Source: Caldisericaceae bacterium (lineage in GTDB: Bacteria; Caldisericota; Caldisericia; Caldisericales; Caldisericaceae). Taken from it: DNA of 15,068 bases. Location of the stretch: assembly GCA_026987225.1 (NCBI GenBank), contig JALSNB010000364.1:1-15068 (forward strand), written 5' to 3'. This document shows positions 1 to 6,922 of the stretch, piece after piece (positions within the stretch are counted from its first letter, which is position 1; each line of letters opens with the position of its first letter). Under the pieces are notes generated by a model. It searched no databases, was not told the origin of the DNA, and was given only the letters and a program-made list of their open reading frames with translations. Position numbers and translations under genes: made by a program.

Positions 1-512
1 TCTCTCACTACGCCGTCCTGTGGAAATGCAACAACCTGCAGTTCCACAATGTCTTTATACTCCTCTTTTGCTTGAAGTAATGCCTTAATGCCTTCCAATT
101 TTGCTTTGCTGTCCACGTCCGCGAATGCTCTAATGTGTGTTACACCGTTGCGTGCAGCAAGATTCATTGCCTTTCTTACGTTCTTTATAATCCAGCTTGC
201 ATTATAACTTTCTTTAATTTTTGCGGCAAGTTCGATTGCCGTCATTGCTTTTCCCATTGTTTCCCCGTGGTAGTCTTTCAACGCGTCCTCGTCCATCATC
301 TCGAGCGTGTATACTTTGCACAGATGGAGATGTGTGTTTACAAAAGATTCCGTAACAAGACTACCTTTTGTATCGATAACTTCCTTGGCGTTCTGGTTGA
401 TATTCGGTGAAATTTGTGCAATTTTTTTATTGGCGATTGCAATATCTACCAGATCGCCTTTGCCACCTCTTAACCTTGCATTCTTAATAAGAATGTCTAA
501 TTCTCCGTTCAA
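1..512 (-). CDS. Cytosine-deaminase-like amidohydrolase (partial, C-terminus off the left edge)
   Basis: The first 170 residues of an amidohydrolase are visible. The order of motifs matches E. coli CodA: a small N-terminal beta domain, then HLHL at residues 61-64 (expected metal ligands His61 and His63), THIRAFADVD around 125-134 (CodA has VRTHVDV here) and VAFPQDG at 161-167, with the glutamine of the CodA FPQ motif. The family hydrolyses exocyclic amines or ring amides of pyrimidines, triazines and similar heterocycles, so a purine, pyrimidine or related substrate is likely but not fixed. The missing part would carry the remaining metal ligands. I chose the TTG start at 510-512 because an SD (AGGAGGTG, 517-524) sits 6 bases upstream and the N-terminus aligns with the family; no ATG fits. 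Only one base separates it from the 2Fe-2S gene stop, so it is co-transcribed with the molybdenum hydroxylase. Other amidohydrolase specificities (isopropylammelide, creatinine-type) remain possible. Confidence 0.85.
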   Translation of the reverse strand, partial: MNGELDILIKNARLRGGKGDLVDIAIANKKIAQISPNINQNAKEVIDTKGSLVTESFVNTHLHLCKVYTLEMMDEDALKDYHGETMGKAMTAIELAAKIKESYNASWIIKNVRKAMNLAARNGVTHIRAFADVDSKAKLEGIKALLQAKEEYKDIVELQVVAFPQDGVVR

Positions 513-513
513 T

Positions 514-999
514 TTACACCTCCTTTTCTAATGATTCTTTGTAATATTTTTGAGCAAGTTTTGCTGCCTCTATAAGCGGTAAATATCCCGTACATCTGCA
601 TAGATGGGCGTTCAGTGTCTTTTTAATTTCTTCTTCTGTTGCATCGGGATTTTTTGTAAACAAAGCATACAAATCCATTATGATACCGGGTGTACAGAAT
701 CCGCAATGCACTGCATCGGCATCAATAAAAGCCTTTTGTATCGGGTGTAATTTTCCGTCTTTTGATAGTCCCTCTATTGTTAATATCTCTGCGCCGTCTA
801 ATCTCCTGAATAGTACCATACAGCTCTTAACTGCTTTCCCGTTTACCACAACAGTGCAGGCTCCGCATGCGCCTTGGCCGCATCCGTATTTGGTGCCGGT
901 AAGATCCAATTTGTCTCTCAAGACTTCCAGAAGCGTTTCGCTGCCTTCGAAGTAAGCCGTTTTCTTTTCTCCGTTTAAGGTTATTGTTATGCTTTGCAT
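514..999 (-). CDS. 2Fe-2S subunit of a xanthine dehydrogenase-family molybdenum hydroxylase
   Basis: This is the small electron-transfer subunit that passes electrons from the molybdenum site through two [2Fe-2S] clusters. At 161 residues it has the usual family length. The N-terminal plant-ferredoxin-type domain has Cys40, Cys45, Cys48 and Cys60 (CGQGACGAC pattern). The C-terminal helical domain has Cys99 and Cys102 (HCGFC) and Cys134 and Cys136 (CRC), so all eight cluster ligands are present. It starts 11 bases after the large-subunit stop behind GGAGG. CoxS, NdhS, HcrC and the small XDH subunit share this fold, so the substrate cannot be read from this protein. No FAD subunit gene follows within the window, so the electron acceptor is unknown. 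Confidence 0.95.
   Translation of the reverse strand: MQSITITLNGEKKTAYFEGSETLLEVLRDKLDLTGTKYGCGQGACGACTVVVNGKAVKSCMVLFRRLDGAEILTIEGLSKDGKLHPIQKAFIDADAVHCGFCTPGIIMDLYALFTKNPDATEEEIKKTLNAHLCRCTGYLPLIEAAKLAQKYYKESLEKEV
517..524 (-). promoter_or_regulatory. Shine-Dalgarno that fixes the TTG start of the amidohydrolase
   Basis: AGGAGGTG on the minus strand lies inside the final Glu-Val codons of the 2Fe-2S gene, 6 bases from the TTG. It is a near-perfect complement of the 16S rRNA 3' end. The last residues of the upstream protein are therefore partly dictated by a ribosome binding site. Confidence 0.8.
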
Positions 1000-1010
1000 T
1001 TTATTCCTCC

Positions 1011-3404
1011 TTACCTGCCGGATTCTTTTTCATCCGATGGCGCTGATTCACTTACCAATTCTTTTTCGTTCTCTTTTAAAAGCCCTTTTTCTTTTAGTAC
1101 GGCTTTTATTTTTTCCGTGGTTACCGGGACTTCCTTAAAATCATATCCTATTGCATCGTAAATTGCGTTTAAAATTGCCGGTGGAACGCCAATTACCGGA
1201 TGTTCGCCAAGCCCTCTTGCGCCGAATGGGCCTGTAGCGTCATGTGTCTCCACAAACTTAATTGTTTGTTTTTCAGGTAAATTCTCTATTCTGGGAAGTT
1301 TGTATCTAATTAAATCCGGATTTGCTAACTCTCCGTTTTCTTTGAAACGTACTTCCTCCATTAATGCTTCGCCTAACCCCTGCAAAGAACCGCCTAAAAC
1401 CTGTGCTTCTGCACCTTTAGGATATATAACTTTTCCCACGTCAATTGATGTTGCCAGATGTTCAACGGATATTTTTCCAGTATGTTTGTTTATTTTTACT
1501 TTTACGCCTTGGAATCCCATTGTATAACTTCCGCCGGTTCTTCCCATTCCTGTCTCCGGATCCGGTCCCTGGACACCGGGCAATCGGAAATAACTTGTTA
1601 CATTAACTACCTCTCCGATAGTTGTTCCGTCTTCTGTTATATAACCTCTGCATATATCTTTAACTGCAACTCTTACATCGGGATAGGATTTGTCATATAC
1701 GTATTCCCCGTCATATTCAAGCATATCGGGATCTCTTTTTAATACTAACGATGCATTTTTCTTTAATATGTCTATTGCTTTGTTTGCTGCTCGTATTATT
1801 GCATTACCACCTTGGAACGTAAACATCGAGCCTACTGTTTGCCACTCCCACGGTGAAAATTGCGTGTCGATTTCGTTGTAAACTTTTATTTTTTCAGGCG
1901 GTATTTTCAACGCTTCTGCCGCTATTTGCCTTGCCACGGTCCATAGCCCTTGCCCTACATCCGCACCTGCCATATTTAATGAAACGCTTCCATCTGCATT
2001 AAACTTAATATGGCAACCTTTGGATGCAAATGTAGCAGCTTTCGGTGCCTTAATTAGTCCTGCATAACCTACGCCATAGTAATAATCATCATCTTCTTTT
2101 ACTTCTAACTTCGGAGGAATTGCTTCGGTTACGTTGTCCATACACTTAAATAAATTTCCGTCGCTTGCTTTGAATTTTTCACCCACCACATTGGTTTTTC
2201 CGTCCGTAATGAAGTTTTTCTTTCTCAGTTCAAGCCTATCCATGTTAAGTTTGCGTGCCAGAATATCCATCATTCTTTCTATTGCAAATTCTGCTTCAGG
2301 ATGGCCATATGCGCGTAATGCGCCAACCGGTGGTGTATTCGTGTATACGGCATACCCTTTTACATGTGCGTTAGGGAAATAGTAAACCCCTCCTGATGTC
2401 TGAACAGAAACGATCAATACGTTGGAACCTGTGTCTGCGTATGCTCCTGTTGAAAGGTAAAGCGTTTCCTCAAGAGCTGTGAGTTTTCCGTCTTTTGTTG
2501 CCCCGACTTTCAAATGAGCACGAATGCCGCGCCCTATAAAGGTGCTTGTAAAATCTTCTTTTCTTGTAAATTTTAATTTTACCGGCCTTCCGGGGACAAA
2601 GCTTGCAATGTATGCAGCGAGCGGTTCTATGGACGGATCCGATTTGTATCCGAAACAGCCTCCTATGTGTGGAACATGGACTCTTACGTTACTTATGGGT
2701 ATTTCGAACATTTCTGCAACTTGTTCTCTTACTGCAAAAGGCCCCACGTTAGGTGTCCAGATTTCTATTGTCCCGTCAAGGTGCTGCAGTGCTATTGTCG
2801 TATGAGGTTCTATTGCAACGGATGACATATGGTGGAAATTGAATTCATCCTCAACAATCACATCCGCTTCCTCAAAACCTTTATTTACATCCCCTTTTTT
2901 GATTTCATAAGAAATTGCTATGTTTGTACCCGGAGTGGGTTTGTATAGCGGCGTTACGTAGAAATACTTTTCGCTGTGTTCGTGGATTAGCACTGCATCT
3001 TTTTTTATTGCCTGCAATGCATCGGTATAAACGGGCAACGGCTCGTATTCCACCTTGATTTTACTCAGTGCCGCTCGTGCATGTCTTTCCGTATCTGCGA
3101 CCACTGCTGCAACCGGCTCTCCGATGTATCTCACCTTATCCACTGCCATTGGAAGTCTGTCATGCAAACAATCGCCGAATGGGCCTTTTATTTTAGAGCC
3201 TGTTACGACTTTTACAACTCCTGGCATTTTTTCGGCTTCAGACGTGTCGATTGAGAGAATTTTTGCGTGTGCGTACTTTGGATAAAGAATTTTAGCGTAT
3301 AACATTTGGGGAAGCTTGATGTCATCTACAAAGATTGCTTTACCTGCTACTCTTTCCACTGCATTGGGTCTTTTTGCTTCTTTACCAACGTATTTGTACT
3401 CCAT
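1011..3404 (-). CDS. Molybdopterin-binding large subunit of a xanthine dehydrogenase-family hydroxylase
   Basis: Catalytic subunit of 797 residues, holding the molybdenum cofactor that hydroxylates a heterocycle or aldehyde with water as oxygen source. The N-terminal domain (about 10-125, with YIGEPVAAVVAD at 93-104) is the aldehyde oxidase/XDH hammerhead. Cofactor-binding segments follow: GGCFGYK at 248-254 (usual GGGFGxK), LRAYG at 363-367 (usual FRxxG), DVGQG at 482-486 and GARGLGE at 728-734. Glu734 matches the family's catalytic glutamate. The C-terminal ~25 residues are a Lys/Glu/Ser-rich tail beyond the fold. The ATG is well set: AAGGAGG lies 4 bases upstream, and a strong promoter lies about 70 bases upstream. 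Co-transcription with a cytosine-deaminase-like gene suggests heterocycle (purine or pyrimidine) catabolism; xanthine itself is not shown. mogA, which serves the cofactor, lies about 0.9 kb away. Confidence 0.92.
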   Translation of the reverse strand: MEYKYVGKEAKRPNAVERVAGKAIFVDDIKLPQMLYAKILYPKYAHAKILSIDTSEAEKMPGVVKVVTGSKIKGPFGDCLHDRLPMAVDKVRYIGEPVAAVVADTERHARAALSKIKVEYEPLPVYTDALQAIKKDAVLIHEHSEKYFYVTPLYKPTPGTNIAISYEIKKGDVNKGFEEADVIVEDEFNFHHMSSVAIEPHTTIALQHLDGTIEIWTPNVGPFAVREQVAEMFEIPISNVRVHVPHIGGCFGYKSDPSIEPLAAYIASFVPGRPVKLKFTRKEDFTSTFIGRGIRAHLKVGATKDGKLTALEETLYLSTGAYADTGSNVLIVSVQTSGGVYYFPNAHVKGYAVYTNTPPVGALRAYGHPEAEFAIERMMDILARKLNMDRLELRKKNFITDGKTNVVGEKFKASDGNLFKCMDNVTEAIPPKLEVKEDDDYYYGVGYAGLIKAPKAATFASKGCHIKFNADGSVSLNMAGADVGQGLWTVARQIAAEALKIPPEKIKVYNEIDTQFSPWEWQTVGSMFTFQGGNAIIRAANKAIDILKKNASLVLKRDPDMLEYDGEYVYDKSYPDVRVAVKDICRGYITEDGTTIGEVVNVTSYFRLPGVQGPDPETGMGRTGGSYTMGFQGVKVKINKHTGKISVEHLATSIDVGKVIYPKGAEAQVLGGSLQGLGEALMEEVRFKENGELANPDLIRYKLPRIENLPEKQTIKFVETHDATGPFGARGLGEHPVIGVPPAILNAIYDAIGYDFKEVPVTTEKIKAVLKEKGLLKENEKELVSESAPSDEKESGR

Positions 3405-3418
3405 TTTTCCTCCTTATA

Positions 3419-3432
3419 TATAAAATTTTATA
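3419..3432. repeat. 14-bp perfect AT palindrome in the hydroxylase leader
   Basis: TATAAAATTTTATA is a perfect inverted repeat without spacer, between the hydroxylase promoter and its SD, ending a few bases from the SD. It could be a regulator operator or just AT-rich leader. No G or C supports an RNA terminator role. Confidence 0.4.
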
Positions 3433-3476
3433 ATTACGCTGTCCTGTTGTGAAGCATCCCCGTGTTTTTGTCTTAA

Positions 3477-3505
3477 AGTATAATACTTATTGATTTGTGT
3501 GTCAA
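3477..3505 (-). promoter_or_regulatory. Sigma70-type promoter of the hydroxylase operon
   Basis: On the minus strand TTGACA (3500-3505) is followed after exactly 17 bases by TATACT (3477-3482). That is a perfect -35 and a five-of-six -10 at ideal spacing. Transcription should start near 3470, giving a leader of about 66 bases before the large subunit. I found no recognisable riboswitch fold in that leader. It is the best promoter in the window. Confidence 0.75.
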
Positions 3506-3524
3506 TATGGAAAGCGTGTTTTTA

Positions 3525-3539
3525 TCTAACTTTGTTAGA
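3525..3539 (-). other. Small inverted repeat at the end of birA
   Basis: On the minus strand TCTAAC-AAA-GTTAGA forms a 6-bp stem with a 3-base loop overlapping the birA stop codon. It is followed by TAAAAA rather than a U tract, so it is at best a weak, non-canonical terminator. It sits just upstream of the hydroxylase -35. Confidence 0.3.
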
Positions 3540-4218
3540 ATTCTATAATTGTGCCGGAAAAAATTTTTTTAATTTTTCCACTATTTTCAATCAGCAAATA
3601 CCCTTTTTTATTTACTCCGATAGCAACACCGGTAATTAATTTTTTGCTTTTGATTGTGATTTTTTTATTCTTGAATATAAGATAATCGTTGTAGGTTTCT
3701 ACAAAGCCTGAGAATCCCTGATTTATAAATCTCTCCCAGTGTTTTTCTTGTTCTTGTAAAATTTCGTTAAGTAAGTCTTCTTTTTTGACGGATACATACC
3801 TTTTTAACGATGTGGATTGGTTTGCAAGTTCTTTTGGCGGTTCGTTTTCCACGTTGATGCCTATTCCTATAATTGCTCTGTTTTTTGAGATTTGGGTTAG
3901 TATGCCTGCAACTTTTTTGTTATCTATATATATATCATTGGGCCATTTTAACATTGCGGTTTTTGCGTATTTTCTGATAGTGTTTATCAATACAATGCCC
4001 ATGAATAATGAAACTGGCTCTGTTAAAGGAACATCTATTGCCTCTGTGAACCACAATCCGCCTTCAGGAGAAAACCATTTTCTCTGTTTTTGTCCGTATC
4101 CGTTTGTTTGCTTTTCCGAAATTACGATAAACGGCAGTGAAAGCAGTGGCATTATTAACCTTGCCGTATCCATTGTAGATCCTACGTTTTTAAAGTGTAT
4201 TATCGTGTCGAATAGCAT
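3535..4218 (-). CDS. birA: Biotin--[acetyl-CoA-carboxylase] ligase, monofunctional (BirA type I)
   Basis: Activates biotin with ATP to biotinyl-5'-AMP and transfers it to the lysine of biotin carboxyl carrier domains. At 227 residues it lacks the N-terminal DNA-binding domain of regulatory BirA. Visible motifs are the substrate entry region VGSTMD at 12-17, the glycine-rich biotinyl-AMP loop at 40-48 running into WFSPEGGL, KWPND with the nearby KKVAGIL, and IGIGINV, followed by a small C-terminal beta domain. The loop is odd: it reads GYGQKQRKW where the family norm is GRGRxGRxW. Gln43 falls at E. coli Arg118, and Tyr41 replaces another arginine. The ATG has no SD, but TATAAT (minus strand, 4225-4230) ends 6 bases upstream, so the mRNA is probably leaderless. 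No biotin carrier gene is nearby. Confidence 0.92.
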   Translation of the reverse strand: MLFDTIIHFKNVGSTMDTARLIMPLLSLPFIVISEKQTNGYGQKQRKWFSPEGGLWFTEAIDVPLTEPVSLFMGIVLINTIRKYAKTAMLKWPNDIYIDNKKVAGILTQISKNRAIIGIGINVENEPPKELANQSTSLKRYVSVKKEDLLNEILQEQEKHWERFINQGFSGFVETYNDYLIFKNKKITIKSKKLITGVAIGVNKKGYLLIENSGKIKKIFSGTIIEF

Positions 4219-4224
4219 AAAAAG

Positions 4225-4230
4225 ATTATA
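4225..4230 (-). promoter_or_regulatory. -10 element of birA, placed for a leaderless start
   Basis: TATAAT on the minus strand, 6 bases before the birA ATG, puts the start site on the A of the ATG. The -35 is weak: TTTATA at 4247-4252, with a 16-base spacer. There is no SD. Confidence 0.5.
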
Positions 4231-4256
4231 CAGATTCTCAAAGATATATAAACCCT

Positions 4257-4284
4257 TTGACTATTTCCATTTTTATATTATCAT
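4257..4284 (+). promoter_or_regulatory. Promoter of mogA, placed for a leaderless start
   Basis: TTGACT (4257-4262), a 16-base spacer, then TATCAT (4279-4284), with 6 bases to the ATG at 4291. No SD precedes the gene. TATTAT at 4276-4281 is an alternative -10 that would leave a leader of only a few bases. Confidence 0.5.
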
Positions 4285-4290
4285 AAGAAC

Positions 4291-4812
4291 ATGATTACGG
4301 TGGCCATAATAATAGCAAGCGATACGAGGAGTAAGGGAATTAATAAGGACGAAACGATTCCGGTTTTGAAAAACTTTATAGAAAAGGAAGGATGGATACT
4401 GTCCGATTATAAAATAGTTCCCGATGATCTGGAATGTCTTAAGGACGCGATGATTTATTATACCGATCAAAAAAAAGTGGATCTGATTCTTACGAGCGGC
4501 GGTACGGGGTTTTCCAAACGAGACGTAACGCCTGAAGCAACAAGGGCTGTTATAGAAAGGGAAACTCCGGGCTATCCGGAAGCGATGCGAATGAAAACTT
4601 ACGATATCACACCTCTTTCCATACTTTCTCGTGCAACCGCCGGTATAAGAAAAGATACGCTAATTATAAATCTGCCGGGAAATCCGAAAGGTGCAGTTGA
4701 ATGCCTTGAAGTAATAAAAAAAGCGATCCCTCACGGGATAGAAATCATACAAGGGAGGTTAGGAACCGATGGAAGAACTGCTGAGGCAATTAAACAAAAT
4801 AGAGGGCGTTAG
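4291..4812 (+). CDS. mogA: MogA/MoaB-family molybdopterin adenylyltransferase
   Basis: Adenylates molybdopterin before metal insertion, a late step of molybdenum cofactor synthesis in the cytoplasm. The 173-residue protein begins with a Rossmann-like strand (VAIIIASDTR) and carries the diagnostic TSGGTG at 68-73, the RDVTPEAT segment at 77-84 and LPGNPKG at 128-134. The fold should finish near residue 155. The last ~18 residues, charged and Arg-rich, look like an extension and are encoded where the next gene begins. The ATG has no SD but a promoter placed for leaderless initiation. The likely client is the molybdenum hydroxylase in the adjacent minus-strand operon. MoaB and MogA are hard to separate by sequence alone. 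Confidence 0.9.
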   Translation: MITVAIIIASDTRSKGINKDETIPVLKNFIEKEGWILSDYKIVPDDLECLKDAMIYYTDQKKVDLILTSGGTGFSKRDVTPEATRAVIERETPGYPEAMRMKTYDITPLSILSRATAGIRKDTLIINLPGNPKGAVECLEVIKKAIPHGIEIIQGRLGTDGRTAEAIKQNRGR

Positions 4813-5119
4813 GGGTAGTGCCATAGTAAGCAACGAAGGGCTTATGGTAATTTCTCTACTTCCGCAGGATGTGGATCCGGATGCTGTTGCCGGAATGTGT
4901 GCAAGCAATTTTAGAAATAGCACTACGGTTGCAAAAATGTTGAATGTTGGAAAAACAAGAAGAGTCATAATTGAAACGGACAGCGCTTTTGTTATATTTG
5001 CAAACATAGGTAATGGCTTCCTTGCCGTAGTTTCCGATAAGGAGACGAACCTGGGTTTACTCAGAATTAGGATTGATCAAACAGTAAGGGAAATCAAAGC
5101 CAAGCTTCTCGAAGAATAA
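4769..5119 (+). CDS. Roadblock/LC7-domain protein
   Basis: A 116-residue single-domain protein of the roadblock/LC7 superfamily, whose bacterial members (MglB-like) dimerise and often regulate small Ras-like GTPases. The pattern is typical: an N-terminal helix (EELLRQLNKIEGVRG), strand SAIVSNEGLMVIS, an Asp/Pro loop, helix, then strands RRVIIETDSAFVIFANIG and GFLAVVSDKETNLGLLRIRI, and a C-terminal helix. No GTPase gene lies within the window, so its partner is unknown. The ATG at 4769 lies inside mogA (44-base overlap), with AAGGGAGG at 4751-4758 ten bases upstream. Co-transcription with mogA is very likely. The domain call is firm; the role is not. Confidence 0.85.
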   Translation: MEELLRQLNKIEGVRGSAIVSNEGLMVISLLPQDVDPDAVAGMCASNFRNSTTVAKMLNVGKTRRVIIETDSAFVIFANIGNGFLAVVSDKETNLGLLRIRIDQTVREIKAKLLEE

Positions 5120-5126
5120 AGCACCT

Positions 5127-6047
5127 TCATACGTATACGTTATTTCCGTTTAGAAGTTCCAGCGCAAGAAGAGCAGCACCTATCGCACCTGCATTATTTT
5201 TTAGTGTGCTCCTTGTGATTTGCATGTTTTTAAGAAACATTGGCAAAGCAAATTGATGAATCTTTGCCTTTGTTTTTTCGTATATAAAGTCGGATTCCAT
5301 AACTCCTCCGCCGAATATTAAAGCATCGGGGTTAAAAATATTGATCAAATCTCCGCTTACTCTTGATATGTAGTGCGCGGCGTTTTCTATCGCTTTTAGA
5401 GATAACGTATCTCCGTGTTTGGCCTGTTCCACAATTTCCTTTGCGGTTATGTCTGTTTTTTTATTTAAGCGGTTTTTTACGTATCTTTCTATTCCGGTTC
5501 CGGATGCAACGGTTTCAAGGCATCCTCTTTTACCGCATCCGCATTTTAACCCGTTTTCTTTCACTGTAATGTGTCCGAACTCTCCGGCAAAACCATCTTT
5601 TCCGGTATATAATTTCCTTGAGAGCATGATCGCACCGCCTATTCCGGTGCCCACAGATACAAAAATAGCATTCTCAAGGGATTTTATAGAACCAAGCCTA
5701 CTTTCCCCAAATAGTGCTACATTTACATCGTTATCTACGAATACAGGCTTTTTTACAATATTTTCCAATTCTTTTTTTAAGGGAAAGTTTTGTATTCCGC
5801 CTATATTTGTAAGTAAGACTGCCTCTCCGTTCTTGTGATTTATCATGCCTGCTATTCCTATGCCTATTGCGTCAAAATCACTTTTAAGTGCGGATATACC
5901 GGAGAGAATTTTATTTATGATATCGTTTTTATCTTTTATTTTTCCTGTTTCAAATTTAAATATTCTCTTTACCTCTTTGTTTTCCGTATAGGCGAAATTA
6001 ATTTTTGTTCCGCCAAAGTCAATTCCTATTATTTTTTTGTTTCTCAT
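5127..6047 (-). CDS. ROK-family sugar kinase (glucokinase-like)
   Basis: A 306-residue actin-fold ATP-dependent kinase, probably phosphorylating glucose or an N-acetylated hexosamine. Visible features are the phosphate-binding DFGGTK at 10-15, VDNDVN at 104-109 with the expected catalytic aspartate (Asp107), VSVGTGIGGAI at 130-140, the sugar-contacting EFGH at 156-159 and the structural zinc motif Cys169-x-Cys171-x4-Cys176. Conserved Glu156 and His159 argue for an active kinase rather than a NagC/XylR-type repressor, as does the lack of an N-terminal helix-turn-helix. Its ATG overlaps the sdaAA stop as ATGA, so it is translationally coupled as the last gene of the serine dehydratase operon. 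It ends 7 bases from the convergent roadblock gene. Confidence 0.9.
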   Translation of the reverse strand: MRNKKIIGIDFGGTKINFAYTENKEVKRIFKFETGKIKDKNDIINKILSGISALKSDFDAIGIGIAGMINHKNGEAVLLTNIGGIQNFPLKKELENIVKKPVFVDNDVNVALFGESRLGSIKSLENAIFVSVGTGIGGAIMLSRKLYTGKDGFAGEFGHITVKENGLKCGCGKRGCLETVASGTGIERYVKNRLNKKTDITAKEIVEQAKHGDTLSLKAIENAAHYISRVSGDLINIFNPDALIFGGGVMESDFIYEKTKAKIHQFALPMFLKNMQITRSTLKNNAGAIGAALLALELLNGNNVYV

Positions 6048-6922
6048 CTTTCTTTGAATTTCCTTACAAGTTCTTTTGCGGTGGGTGTTGCAGCAAGTCC
6101 GCCTTCCGCTGTTTCTTTCAGTGTGGGAGACATTTTTTCACCGATTCTTTTCATGGCAAGAATTACTTCGTCAAACGGGATTACGGTTCTGATACCGCTG
6201 AGTGCCATTTCTGCAGATGAGATTGCATTAAAAGCACCGTTTACATTTCTCTTTATGCAGGGGATTTCCACAAATCCGCCCACAGGATCGCATACGAGGC
6301 CAAGGAGATTTTTCATTGCGAAAGCCGCTGCACTCTCAATTGCGTCAATATCATCCGTAAACATTGATGTAATTGCACCTGCTGTCATTGATGATGCAGA
6401 GCCTATTTCCGCCTGGCATCCGTGTCTTGCACCGGATAAACTTGCAATATTTGCAATTACTTCTCCTATTCCCCCTGATACAAAAAGTGCATCTATTACT
6501 TTGTTATGTGGAACATTGTTGAATTTGGCAATGGATATCAATGCTCCGGGCAACACTCCACACGCCCCTGCCGTTGGAGCTGCAACAATTCTACCCATAC
6601 ATGCGTTTGTTTCCGCAACTGCGAGAGTATTGTATATTACCTCTGTAAAATCCTTGTTGATAAGATGTATTCCGAGATTACGTACTTTGTATGCACCTCC
6701 GTTTGTCATCCCGGTTCTTGATTTGTTTGTCTTTTCCAATCCCCTTTTTATTGATTCGTTCATTACGTTAAGTATTTTTTCCATTCTTTCCACTGTTTCG
6801 TTTATACTGATGCCCTGGTTTAAGGCTTCATACTCTTTTAAAAATTCCGGTAGGGTTTTTCCGCTTTTTCTTACTTCGCTTTTAAGCATTGCGAAATTTT
6901 TAAATTTGATTTTCTTTATCAT
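6044..6922 (-). CDS. sdaAA: L-serine dehydratase, iron-sulfur-dependent, alpha subunit
   Basis: Catalytic subunit of the [4Fe-4S] L-serine dehydratase, which deaminates serine to pyruvate and ammonia. At 292 residues it matches the two-subunit (Bacillus/Clostridium) form. Recognisable segments are GRIVAAPTAGACGVLPG at 110-126, GARHGCQAEIGSASSM around 164-179 and GLVCDPVGGFVEIPC at 208-222. Cys169, Cys211 and Cys222 are the probable cluster ligands; the fourth iron site is left open for substrate. The start ATG overlaps the stop of sdaAB as ATGA, and its own stop overlaps the ROK start in the same way. Such enzymes are inactivated by oxygen, which fits an anaerobe living partly on amino acids. 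Confidence 0.95.
   Translation of the reverse strand: MIKKIKFKNFAMLKSEVRKSGKTLPEFLKEYEALNQGISINETVERMEKILNVMNESIKRGLEKTNKSRTGMTNGGAYKVRNLGIHLINKDFTEVIYNTLAVAETNACMGRIVAAPTAGACGVLPGALISIAKFNNVPHNKVIDALFVSGGIGEVIANIASLSGARHGCQAEIGSASSMTAGAITSMFTDDIDAIESAAAFAMKNLLGLVCDPVGGFVEIPCIKRNVNGAFNAISSAEMALSGIRTVIPFDEVILAMKRIGEKMSPTLKETAEGGLAATPTAKELVRKFKER

Noticed and set aside
3405..3470. Possible riboswitch (purine or xanthine type) in the hydroxylase leader
   Set aside because: Only weak pairing (a 5-bp stem with a wide loop) can be drawn by hand, and no known aptamer core is visible.
5110..5150. Bidirectional terminator between the roadblock and ROK genes
   Set aside because: ACGTATACGT is palindromic, but there is no GC-rich stem with T tracts on either strand.
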